Shown one piece after another: positions 1 to 7,189 of a DNA stretch of 16,764 nucleotides; the first letter of the stretch is position 1, and each line of letters opens with the position of its first letter. A model generated the notes under the pieces. It was not told the DNA's origin. It ran no database searches and saw only the letters and a program-made list of their open reading frames with translations. Source of the DNA: an uncultured Faecalibacterium sp. (GTDB lineage: Bacteria; Bacillota; Clostridia; Oscillospirales; Ruminococcaceae); assembly GCA_934526125.1 (NCBI GenBank), contig CAKSZU010000044.1, positions 1 to 16,764 of the forward strand. The letters run 5' to 3'. The position numbers and the translations under genes were made by a program.

Positions 1-60
1 GAATTATCAGATAGTCACAAGATTTCACAAGAAAAACGGGATTTCAAAATTAGCGACGTT
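1..60. mobile_element. Probable right or left end of an integrated element (outer 60 bases only)
   Basis: This AT-rich stretch abuts a tRNA-Met 3' half and does not contain the 5' half that the tRNA needs. It carries two copies of TCACAAGA, at 15-22 and 25-32, exactly one helical turn apart. It also has two near copies of GATTTCAMAA, at 21-30 and 40-49. Short direct repeats next to a tRNA-end junction resemble the arm-type binding sites of tyrosine-recombinase elements. That this is element DNA is inferred; no integrase or other element gene is visible because the window starts here. Confidence 0.5.
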
Positions 61-102
61 CTCATAACCGCTTGGTCCCGGGTTCAAGTCCTGGCTGGCC
101 CA
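61..102 (+). tRNA. 3' half of tRNA-Met(CAT), 5' half missing; probable attachment site
   Basis: The anticodon loop CTCATAA is at 61-67 (anticodon CAT at 63-65), the 3' anticodon strand CCGCT at 68-72, the variable loop TGGTC at 73-77, the T stem CCGGG/CCTGG at 78-82/90-94 around loop TTCAAGT, the acceptor 3' strand CTGGCCC at 95-101 and discriminator A at 102. No CCA is encoded. The five bases before the loop (ACGTT) cannot pair with CCGCT, and no GGGCCAG acceptor strand lies upstream, so this is not a working tRNA. A break inside the anticodon loop is a classic crossover position for tyrosine integrases. The alternative is a plain truncated tRNA pseudogene. Confidence 0.8.
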
Positions 103-111
103 TAAACCGAA

Positions 112-144
112 GCGCGGGACATCGTGTCCCGTGCTTTTCTTTTT
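112..144 (+). terminator. Intrinsic terminator of the tRNA-Met remnant
   Basis: GCGCGGGACA (112-121) pairs with TGTCCCGTGC (125-134) over ten base pairs, including one G-T, around a three-base loop. It is followed by TTTTCTTTTT (135-144). It most likely ended the original tRNA transcript. Confidence 0.85.
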
Positions 145-257
145 ATCCGGACCGCTCCGGCAGATGAAATGATATGCGGGGAGAAGTACCGCCCTGCCCC
201 GACAGGAGATACAACTGATAAAATAAAAACTCCGTCATACTCTGCCCCGTCCGCCCA

Positions 258-263
258 TATACT
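258..263 (+). promoter_or_regulatory. Possible -10 box for the DUF4830 gene
   Basis: TATACT lies 32 bases before the ATG at 296. No convincing -35 box is found 16-18 bases upstream, so this is a weak call. The rest of 145-295 holds only a small hairpin, CCGGA/TCCGG at 147-160. Confidence 0.3.
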
Positions 264-295
264 CATTCCAGAAAGACAGGGCGGGAGGGATAGGC

Positions 296-964
296 ATGTT
301 TGTTGTGACACTGAACAAAACGAGCTTCCGGAAGGTGGGCATCGGGGCGTTGTGCTGTGCGCTGGTGGTGTTCAGCGCCCTGCTGGGGCGGTACATCAGC
401 ACCCGCACGGTGACGGTGTCTGCCTCGGGCAATAAGATCGAGAGTGCGCAGGATATCCAGAACTGGTTCACGGGGTACGGGCTGGATGTGGACGGGGCCT
501 CCATCACGGCGGATAAGGTCAAGATCCCCCGGAAATGGGACGACAGCTTTTCGGCCTTCAACGGGGTGGTGCAGCAGAGCGGGCTGGACCTGGCCCGCTA
601 CAAGGGCAAAACGGTGGAGAAATGGACAGCGCTGATCCCGGCGGCGGGCAGCGGGGATACCAGCCGGTACGGGGTGCTGCTGGTGTACCGGAAAAAGGCC
701 ATCGGGGCCTATGTGCTGGAAAAGCCCTCCGGCACGGTGACCGGCCTGCAGGATGCCCGCACCGCCATGGCGCTGACTGAGCAGCAGGAGGCCGAACAGG
801 TGTCCGGAGAGGATTACAGCGGCGACTGGGGCGAGCGCCATGACGAGGAGCTGGGCGCGTCCGAACAGAGCCTGCAGACCTCCGGAGAGCCGGACTCCAC
901 CCTGCCGGAGGCAGCGCAGTACACCGACCTTCCGCTGGATGCCGAGGGGTATCCCGTCGAATAA
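296..964 (+). CDS. DUF4830 domain protein, single-pass membrane anchored
   Basis: A 222-residue protein of unknown function. It has a short basic N-terminus, one hydrophobic membrane segment at about residues 13-31, and then an extracellular domain. Residues 50-145 resemble DUF4830 of clostridial proteins: a start like QDIQNWFTGYGLDVDG, an IPRKWDDSF stretch, a GLDLARYKGK motif and a closing hydrophobic strand with VYRKKAIGAYV. From about residue 163 to the end the chain is Glu/Asp/Ser-rich and probably disordered. GGGAGG at 283-288, seven bases before the ATG, fixes the start. No terminator is visible after the stop. The gene stands alone between the tRNA remnant and the pts genes, which gives no functional hint. 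The domain assignment is by recalled pattern, not by a search. Confidence 0.8.
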   Translation: MFVVTLNKTSFRKVGIGALCCALVVFSALLGRYISTRTVTVSASGNKIESAQDIQNWFTGYGLDVDGASITADKVKIPRKWDDSFSAFNGVVQQSGLDLARYKGKTVEKWTALIPAAGSGDTSRYGVLLVYRKKAIGAYVLEKPSGTVTGLQDARTAMALTEQQEAEQVSGEDYSGDWGERHDEELGASEQSLQTSGEPDSTLPEAAQYTDLPLDAEGYPVE

Positions 965-1042
965 AATACGGTGGAAAATCCGGGCGAAAACTTCTGTTCA
1001 ATTGCTACAAAAAAAACAAAGAAAAATCGGCAGTTTGAAATA

Positions 1043-1071
1043 ATGAAAAAACAACGAGGCGGGTTTATAAT
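1043..1071 (+). promoter_or_regulatory. Promoter of ptsH
   Basis: ATGAAA (1043-1048, four of six matches to the -35 consensus) is separated by 17 bases from a perfect TATAAT at 1066-1071. Transcription should start near 1078, giving a leader of about 80 bases. Confidence 0.6.
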
Positions 1072-1079
1072 AATAGTAG

Positions 1080-1138
1080 CATCCCGCTGCAGGAACTGCG
1101 TCCGGAGTGGCAGGGCCGTCCGGATCACGATCGGGATG
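1080..1138 (+). promoter_or_regulatory. Structured leader of ptsH
   Basis: CATCCCG (1080-1086) can pair with CGGGATG (1132-1138). Inside this, TCCGGA at 1101-1106 can pair with TCCGGA at 1119-1124. The outer helix ends four bases before the Shine-Dalgarno AAGGAG at 1143-1148. It has no T tract, so it is not a terminator. It may affect translation or mRNA stability; that role is inferred. Confidence 0.4.
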
Positions 1139-1157
1139 AAGTAAGGAGAAAATGATT

Positions 1158-1415
1158 ATGAAGGAATTCCAGTACACTGTAAAGGATGCCTGCGGCATCC
1201 ATGCCCGTCCGGCCGGTCTGCTCGTCAAGGTGGTCAAGGGCTTTGCCAGCACCGCTACCCTCGAGAAAGAGGGCAAGACCTGCGATCTGCGCAAGCTGAT
1301 GGCACTGATGGGCATGGGCGTCAAGCAGGGTGACACCGTGACCGTCAAGGTGGAGGGCGATGACGAAGAAGCCGCTGCCGAAGCCATCCAGAAGTTCCTG
1401 AGCGAGAACGTCTGA
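1158..1415 (+). CDS. ptsH: HPr, phosphocarrier protein of the PEP:sugar phosphotransferase system
   Basis: This small cytosolic protein takes phosphate from enzyme I on a histidine and passes it to sugar-specific EIIA domains. The product is 85 residues. The active-site motif GIHARPAG places the catalytic histidine at residue 15, the standard number, if translation starts at 1158. An in-frame ATG at 1152 is only three bases from AAGGAG (1143-1148), whereas 1158 is nine bases away, so 1158 is preferred. The regulatory region reads DLRKLMALMGMG, so the residue aligned with Ser46 of Firmicute HPr is Lys46. Phosphorylation by HPr kinase/phosphorylase at that site is therefore not possible. The gene is followed by a strong hairpin and then ptsI. 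The many CGT, GGT and GTC codons fit high expression. Confidence 0.96.
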   Translation: MKEFQYTVKDACGIHARPAGLLVKVVKGFASTATLEKEGKTCDLRKLMALMGMGVKQGDTVTVKVEGDDEEAAAEAIQKFLSENV

Positions 1416-1430
1416 TCCGGATTTGCGAAC

Positions 1431-1465
1431 AAAAGCCCTTGCGGGAGACCCTGCGGGGGCTTTTT
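1431..1465 (+). terminator. Intrinsic terminator or attenuator between ptsH and ptsI
   Basis: AAAAGCCCTTGCGGG (1431-1445) folds over AGA onto the sequence ending GCGGGGGCTTTT, with one bulged T and two G-T pairs, and runs into TTTTT (1461-1465). Partial readthrough here would give more HPr than enzyme I mRNA. No separate ptsI promoter is obvious in the 32 bases that follow. Confidence 0.85.
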
Positions 1466-1497
1466 CGCACAAAAACCGAAAAAGGAGAGAAGCAACG

Positions 1498-3144
<1,647 letters not shown>

Positions 3145-3170
3145 TCCGGCAGAACCCTTCCGGAATACAG

Positions 3171-3211
3171 GCAGCCCCCGGGCGGTATGAGCCGCTCCGG
3201 GGGCTGTTTTT
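3171..3211 (+). terminator. Intrinsic terminator after ptsI
   Basis: CAGCCCCCGG followed by GCGG pairs with GCCGC and CCGGGGGCTG around TATGA, with one bulged T. The long GC-rich stem is followed by TTTTT. Confidence 0.9.
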
Positions 3212-3253
3212 ACTTCTCGGAGCGGGCACCGGAATACGAAAAAAATTCACCCG

Positions 3254-3276
3254 AGCGCGGCCAGACAAGCCGCGCT
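3254..3276. other. Seven-pair GC hairpin upstream of the CDF promoter
   Basis: AGCGCGG (3254-3260) and CCGCGCT (3270-3276) form a perfect inverted repeat around nine bases. Only TTT follows, so it is a poor terminator on the plus strand. On the minus strand there is an A/T run about ten bases further out. It ends 15 bases before the -35 box at 3292 and could be an operator or a backup terminator. Confidence 0.4.
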
Positions 3277-3291
3277 TTCATGGGAAAACGC

Positions 3292-3320
3292 TTCACAACG
3301 ATAAAGTAAAATGCTATACT
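3292..3320 (+). promoter_or_regulatory. Promoter of the CDF transporter-aminotransferase pair
   Basis: TTCACA (3292-3297) and TATACT (3315-3320) lie exactly 17 bases apart and each match five of six consensus positions. Transcription should start near 3327, leaving a leader of about 43 bases. That is too short for a yybP-ykoY manganese riboswitch. Confidence 0.8.
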
Positions 3321-3369
3321 ATATCTATGTCGTACCCTCTTGGATACCGACAGGATTGGAGAACCCTCT

Positions 3370-4557
3370 ATGACCCAGTTATTGATCCGTCTTTTCATCC
3401 GGCATCCGGAAAATGCAAAGGACCCTGCGACCCGCACGGCCTACGGAAACCTTGCCGGATGCGTGGGCATGGCCTGCAACCTGCTGCTCTGTCTGGGCAA
3501 GCTGGCGGCGGGCACCCTGTTCGGCTCCATCGCCATCATGGCGGATGCGCTGAACAACCTGTCGGATGCTTCCTCCAACGTGGTGAGCCTCATCGGCTTC
3601 AAGCTGGCCTCCAAGGCACCGGATGCAGAGCATCCCTACGGCCATGCCCGGTATGAATATCTGGCCGGGCTGGTGGTCAGCGTGACGATCCTGGCCATCG
3701 GCTTCTCGCTGCTGAAGGAATCCGCCGTCAAGGTGCTGCACCCCACGGCGGTGGCCTTCAGCTGGCTCAGCGTGGGGGTGTTGGCCGTTTCTATTCTGGT
3801 TAAGCTCTGGATGAGCCGGTTCAACCGCACCGTCGGCGGGATCATCCATTCCGAGACCCTGATGGCCACCGCTGCCGACAGCCGGAACGACGTGCTGACC
3901 ACCGGTGCCGTCCTGCTTTCCACCGTGGTGTGCAGCCTGACCGGCTGGGCCCGGCTGGACGGCATCATGGGCGTGGCCGTGGCCTGCTTCATCCTCTGGT
4001 CCGGCTGGGGGCTGGTGATGGACACCTTGAGCCCCCTGCTGGGACAGAGCCCCAGCCCGGAGCTGGTGGAGCACATCGAACAGACGGTCATGAGCTACCC
4101 CGGCGTACTGGGCGTCCATGACCTGATGGTCCACGACTACGGCCCCGGCCACCAGTTCGCCTCCCTTCACATCGAGTTCCCGGCGGAGACCGACCCGCTG
4201 AAGGCCCACGATGTGATCGACAACATCGAAAACAACTTCCTGAAAAAGGATAATCTCCAGGTCACGATCCACTATGACCCGATCGTGACCTCGGATGCGG
4301 AGGTGGGGGTGCTGCGCACCCGTCTGATGGAAGAGGTCCGGCAGGCGGACCCCCGGCTCTCCATCCACGATCTGCGGATCGTGCCCGGCGATACCCACAC
4401 CAACGTCCTGTTCGATCTGGTGTTCCCGGCGGGATACACCGGCGACAAGGACGAGATGCTGGCCCGGATGTGCCAGTTCGTTCATGAGCAGGACCCGAAA
4501 TACAGCTGTGTCATCAAGGTGGAGCAGAGCTATGCCACGGTGCCCCACGAGAAATAA
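3370..4557 (+). CDS. Cation diffusion facilitator transporter, predicted Mn2+ exporter
   Basis: A 395-residue inner-membrane metal/proton antiporter of the CDF family. About six membrane helices occupy residues 28-235. Then comes a cytoplasmic ferredoxin-like domain (about 240-315, with VHDLMVHDYGPGHQFASLHIE), and an extra cytoplasmic tail to 395. The membrane metal site has Asn62 and Asp66 in helix 2 (NNLSD) and Asp170 and Asp174 in helix 5 (DSRND). This N-D/D-D set is the signature of manganese exporters such as MntE and MneP/MneS, unlike the D-D/H-D of zinc/iron transporters. The HPYGHARYEY loop is typical of the family. The start at 3370 has GGAG eight bases before it; a TTG 10 codons upstream has no ribosome site. 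The metal is inferred from the motif only. Confidence 0.92.
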   Translation: MTQLLIRLFIRHPENAKDPATRTAYGNLAGCVGMACNLLLCLGKLAAGTLFGSIAIMADALNNLSDASSNVVSLIGFKLASKAPDAEHPYGHARYEYLAGLVVSVTILAIGFSLLKESAVKVLHPTAVAFSWLSVGVLAVSILVKLWMSRFNRTVGGIIHSETLMATAADSRNDVLTTGAVLLSTVVCSLTGWARLDGIMGVAVACFILWSGWGLVMDTLSPLLGQSPSPELVEHIEQTVMSYPGVLGVHDLMVHDYGPGHQFASLHIEFPAETDPLKAHDVIDNIENNFLKKDNLQVTIHYDPIVTSDAEVGVLRTRLMEEVRQADPRLSIHDLRIVPGDTHTNVLFDLVFPAGYTGDKDEMLARMCQFVHEQDPKYSCVIKVEQSYATVPHEK

Positions 4558-4583
4558 AGATCTGTTTTACAGGGGGAAGTATT

Positions 4584-5771
4584 ATGCTGAACGAAACCTA
4601 CCGCGGGATGCTGGAACACAAGAGCGTCATCCGGGAGACCTTCATGTACGGCAAGAAGCGGGCCGCCGAGATCGGCTATGAGAATGTCTTTGACTATTCG
4701 CTGGGCAACCCCAGCGTACCCTGCCCGCCCCAGTTCACGATGGCCATGCAGGATCTGCTGGCAAGGGAGGAACCGGTGTCCCTCCACGGCTACTGCCCCA
4801 GTCAGGGCGACCCGGAGTTCCGCACTGCCGTGGCGGCCCATCTGGCAAAGACCTTCGGCCTGCCCTACGAGCAGAAGGATATCTTCCCCACCACCGGCGC
4901 GGCAGGTGCCATTGCCCACGCCATCCGTGCCGTGACAAAGCCCGGGGACGAGGTGCTGACCTTCGCACCCTATTTCCCAGAGTATGGCCCCTATGTGGAG
5001 GGCACCGGGGCACACCTGAAGGTAGTGCCGCCCCAGGCCCCGGCCTTCCAGCCCAATCTGGAAGCCTTTGAGCAGATGCTGACCGAGAAAGTCACCTGCG
5101 TCCTCATCAATACCCCCAACAACCCCACCGGTGTGGTCTATTCGGCGGATACCCTTGCCCGGATGGCCGAGCTGCTGACCGAAAAGAGCAAGGCCTACGG
5201 CCACAACATCTTCCTGGTCAGTGATGAGCCCTACCGCGACATCGCCTTTGACGGCAAAAAGGTGCCCTACCCGGCAGCGTTCTATACGCATACGCTGACC
5301 TGCTTCTCCTTCTCCAAGAGCCTGAGCCTGCCCGGCGAGCGTCTGGGCTATGTGGCGGTCCGCCCCGGCTGCGAGGGAGAGGATGTTCTGGTGGACATGA
5401 TGGCCCAGATCTCCCGCTTCACCGGCCACAACTGCCCGCCCAGCATCATCCAGCGGGCCGTGAGCCGCTGCCTGGAGGTCACCAGTGACCTTTCGGTCTA
5501 CGAGACCAACATGAACCTGCTGTATGACAAGCTCCGTGCCCTGGGCTTCGAGGTGGAACGCCCCGGCGGCACCTTCTATATCTTCCCCAAGGCACTGGAA
5601 GAGGACGCCAACGCCTTCTGCCTCAAGGCCAGGGAGTTCGACCTGCTGCTGGTGCCCAGCGATACCTTTGGCGTCAAAGGCTATGTGCGGCTGGCCTACT
5701 GCATCGACACCGAAAAGGTGGAGCGCAGCCTGCCCGCACTGGAAAAGCTGGCGGCGGCCTATCGGAAATAA
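4584..5771 (+). CDS. Class I pyridoxal-phosphate aminotransferase (AspC/AlaT-like)
   Basis: A 395-residue cytosolic fold-type I aminotransferase that moves an amino group between an amino acid and a 2-oxo acid. Visible family residues are the NTPNNPTG motif around Asn180, Asp214 in VSDEPYRD (contacts the PLP ring nitrogen), the PLP lysine Lys245 in SFSKSLSLPGERLGY, Arg253, and Arg369 in YVRLAY, which binds the substrate carboxylate. The substrate cannot be settled from sequence; annotations of such genes range from aspartate to alanine or aromatic aminotransferases. GGGGGAAG about six bases before the ATG is the ribosome site. The gene starts 26 bases after the CDF gene with no promoter between, so the two are probably co-transcribed. 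The isocitrate dehydrogenase downstream would supply 2-oxoglutarate, the usual amino acceptor. Confidence 0.93.
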   Translation: MLNETYRGMLEHKSVIRETFMYGKKRAAEIGYENVFDYSLGNPSVPCPPQFTMAMQDLLAREEPVSLHGYCPSQGDPEFRTAVAAHLAKTFGLPYEQKDIFPTTGAAGAIAHAIRAVTKPGDEVLTFAPYFPEYGPYVEGTGAHLKVVPPQAPAFQPNLEAFEQMLTEKVTCVLINTPNNPTGVVYSADTLARMAELLTEKSKAYGHNIFLVSDEPYRDIAFDGKKVPYPAAFYTHTLTCFSFSKSLSLPGERLGYVAVRPGCEGEDVLVDMMAQISRFTGHNCPPSIIQRAVSRCLEVTSDLSVYETNMNLLYDKLRALGFEVERPGGTFYIFPKALEEDANAFCLKAREFDLLLVPSDTFGVKGYVRLAYCIDTEKVERSLPALEKLAAAYRK

Positions 5772-5781
5772 GCCGAAAGCT

Positions 5782-5807
5782 GCAGCGGCATCTGGCAGTG
5801 CCGCTGC
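5782..5807 (+). terminator. Hairpin between aminotransferase and icd (weak terminator)
   Basis: GCAGCGGCA (5782-5790) pairs perfectly with TGCCGCTGC (5799-5807) around eight bases. The sequence after it is GGTTTATG, with only three T in a row, so it may be a leaky terminator or a processing and stability stem. No clear promoter for icd is seen in the 81-base gap. Confidence 0.5.
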
Positions 5808-5852
5808 GGTTTATGATATCTCATTTGTGTAAGAGAGGAAAGGGAAACGACC

Positions 5853-7064
5853 ATGGAAAAGATCAAGATGAACACCCCGCTGGTGGAAATGGACGGCGAC
5901 GAGATGACCCGGGTGCTCTGGAAGATGATCAAGGAAGAGCTGATCCTGCCCTTCGTTGACCTGAAGACCGAGTATTACGATCTGGGTCTGCCCAACCGGG
6001 ACGCCACCGGGGATCAGGTGACGCTGGATGCCGCTGCCGCCAACAAGAAGTACGGCGTGGCCGTCAAGTGCGCCACCATCACCCCCAACGCCCAGCGGAT
6101 GGACGAGTATCACCTCCATGAGATGTGGAAGAGCCCTAACGGCACCATCCGCGCGGCGTTGGACGGCACCGTGTTCCGCGCCCCCATCATGATCGACAGC
6201 ATCCGGCCGGTGGTCCGGACCTGGAAAAAGCCCATCACCATCGCCCGCCATGCCTACGGTGATGTGTACAAGTGCACCGAGTTCCGCATCCCCGGCCCCG
6301 GCAGGGCCGAGCTGAGCTTTACCGGCGAGGACGGCAAAAAACAGACCGCCACGGTCTATGATTTCGAGTGCGCCGGTGTGCTGCAGGGCCTGTACAACAA
6401 AGATTCCTCCATCCGCAGCTTTGCCCGCAGCTGCTTCAACTACGCGCTGGACAAGAAGCAGGACCTGTGGTTCGGTGCCAAGGACACCATCTCCAAGAAG
6501 TACGATCACACCTTCAAGGACATCTTCCAGGAGGTCTACGACGCCGAGTACAAGGAAAAATTCGAGGCGGCCGGGATCACCTATTTCTACAGCCTCATCG
6601 ACGACATCGTGGCCCGGGTCATCCGCAGCGAGGGCGGCTTCGTCTGGGCCTGCAAGAACTACGACGGCGATGTGATGAGCGATATGGTCTCCACGGCCTT
6701 CGGCTCCCTTGCCATGATGACCAGTGTTCTGGTCAGCCCCGACGGCAACTATGAGTTCGAGGCGGCCCACGGCACGGTGACCCGCCACTACTACAAGTAC
6801 CTTGAGGGCGAAAAGACCTCCACCAACCCCATGGCGACCATCTTCGCCTGGTCCGGTGCCCTGAAAAAGCGGGGCGAGCTGGACGGTCTGCCCCAGCTGG
6901 TGCAGTTCGGCGAGGCACTGGAAGCCGCCAGCCTCCAGACCCTGAACGACGGCATCATGACGAAGGACCTCTGCGGTCTGGCCGAGGGCGTCACCCCCAC
7001 GGCAGTGGACAGCGAGGGCTTCATCAAGGCCATCCGCACCCGGCTGGAAGCAAAGCTGGCCTGA
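5853..7064 (+). CDS. icd: NADP-dependent isocitrate dehydrogenase, eukaryote-like type
   Basis: A 403-residue cytosolic enzyme that oxidises and decarboxylates isocitrate to 2-oxoglutarate and makes NADPH. It belongs to the branch that includes human IDH1/IDH2, not the E. coli Icd branch. The substrate motif SPNGTIR ends at Arg100, Arg109 follows in TVFRA, and Arg132 sits in ITIARHAYGD, at the same residue number as in human IDH1. The metal/substrate segment SLIDDIVARVIRSEGG, CKNYDGDVMSD and the cofactor segment AAHGTVTRHYYKY are all intact. The Arg-His pair in GTVTRHY is the NADP-binding signature. AGGAAAGGG precedes the ATG. No other TCA-cycle gene lies in the window, so a biosynthetic role in glutamate supply and NADPH production is inferred. 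Confidence 0.97.
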   Translation: MEKIKMNTPLVEMDGDEMTRVLWKMIKEELILPFVDLKTEYYDLGLPNRDATGDQVTLDAAAANKKYGVAVKCATITPNAQRMDEYHLHEMWKSPNGTIRAALDGTVFRAPIMIDSIRPVVRTWKKPITIARHAYGDVYKCTEFRIPGPGRAELSFTGEDGKKQTATVYDFECAGVLQGLYNKDSSIRSFARSCFNYALDKKQDLWFGAKDTISKKYDHTFKDIFQEVYDAEYKEKFEAAGITYFYSLIDDIVARVIRSEGGFVWACKNYDGDVMSDMVSTAFGSLAMMTSVLVSPDGNYEFEAAHGTVTRHYYKYLEGEKTSTNPMATIFAWSGALKKRGELDGLPQLVQFGEALEAASLQTLNDGIMTKDLCGLAEGVTPTAVDSEGFIKAIRTRLEAKLA

Positions 7065-7093
7065 GCTTCGGAAAAAGCAAAATAAAAACTGCG

Positions 7094-7131
7094 GCCCCTG
7101 CCCCGGAAGTTCCCGGCGGCGGGGGCTTTTT
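7094..7131 (+). terminator. Intrinsic terminator after icd
   Basis: GCCCC(T)GCC at 7094-7102 pairs with the GGC and GGGGGC strand ending at 7126, with a small inner stem around GAAGTT. TTTTT follows at 7127-7131. Confidence 0.85.
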
Positions 7132-7136
7132 GCGTC

Positions 7137-7165
7137 TATACAAGCCGGGCCGCCCGTGCTACAAT
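7137..7165 (+). promoter_or_regulatory. Promoter of the GH2 gene
   Basis: TATACA (7137-7142, four of six matches) and TACAAT (7160-7165, five of six) lie 17 bases apart, just after the icd terminator. The start point would be near 7172, only about 18 bases before the ATG. Confidence 0.6.
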
Positions 7166-7189
7166 GGGGGCAGAAAAGGCGGTGAGACC

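Noticed and set aside
3280-3297. Possible CcpA (cre) site in GGGAAAACGCTTCACA upstream of the CDF gene
   Set aside because: Only the right half fits the cre consensus. The left half is one base out of register, and the match overlaps the -35 box.
3327-3369. Manganese riboswitch before the CDF gene
   Set aside because: The predicted leader is only about 43 bases, too short for yybP-ykoY, and no such motif is seen.
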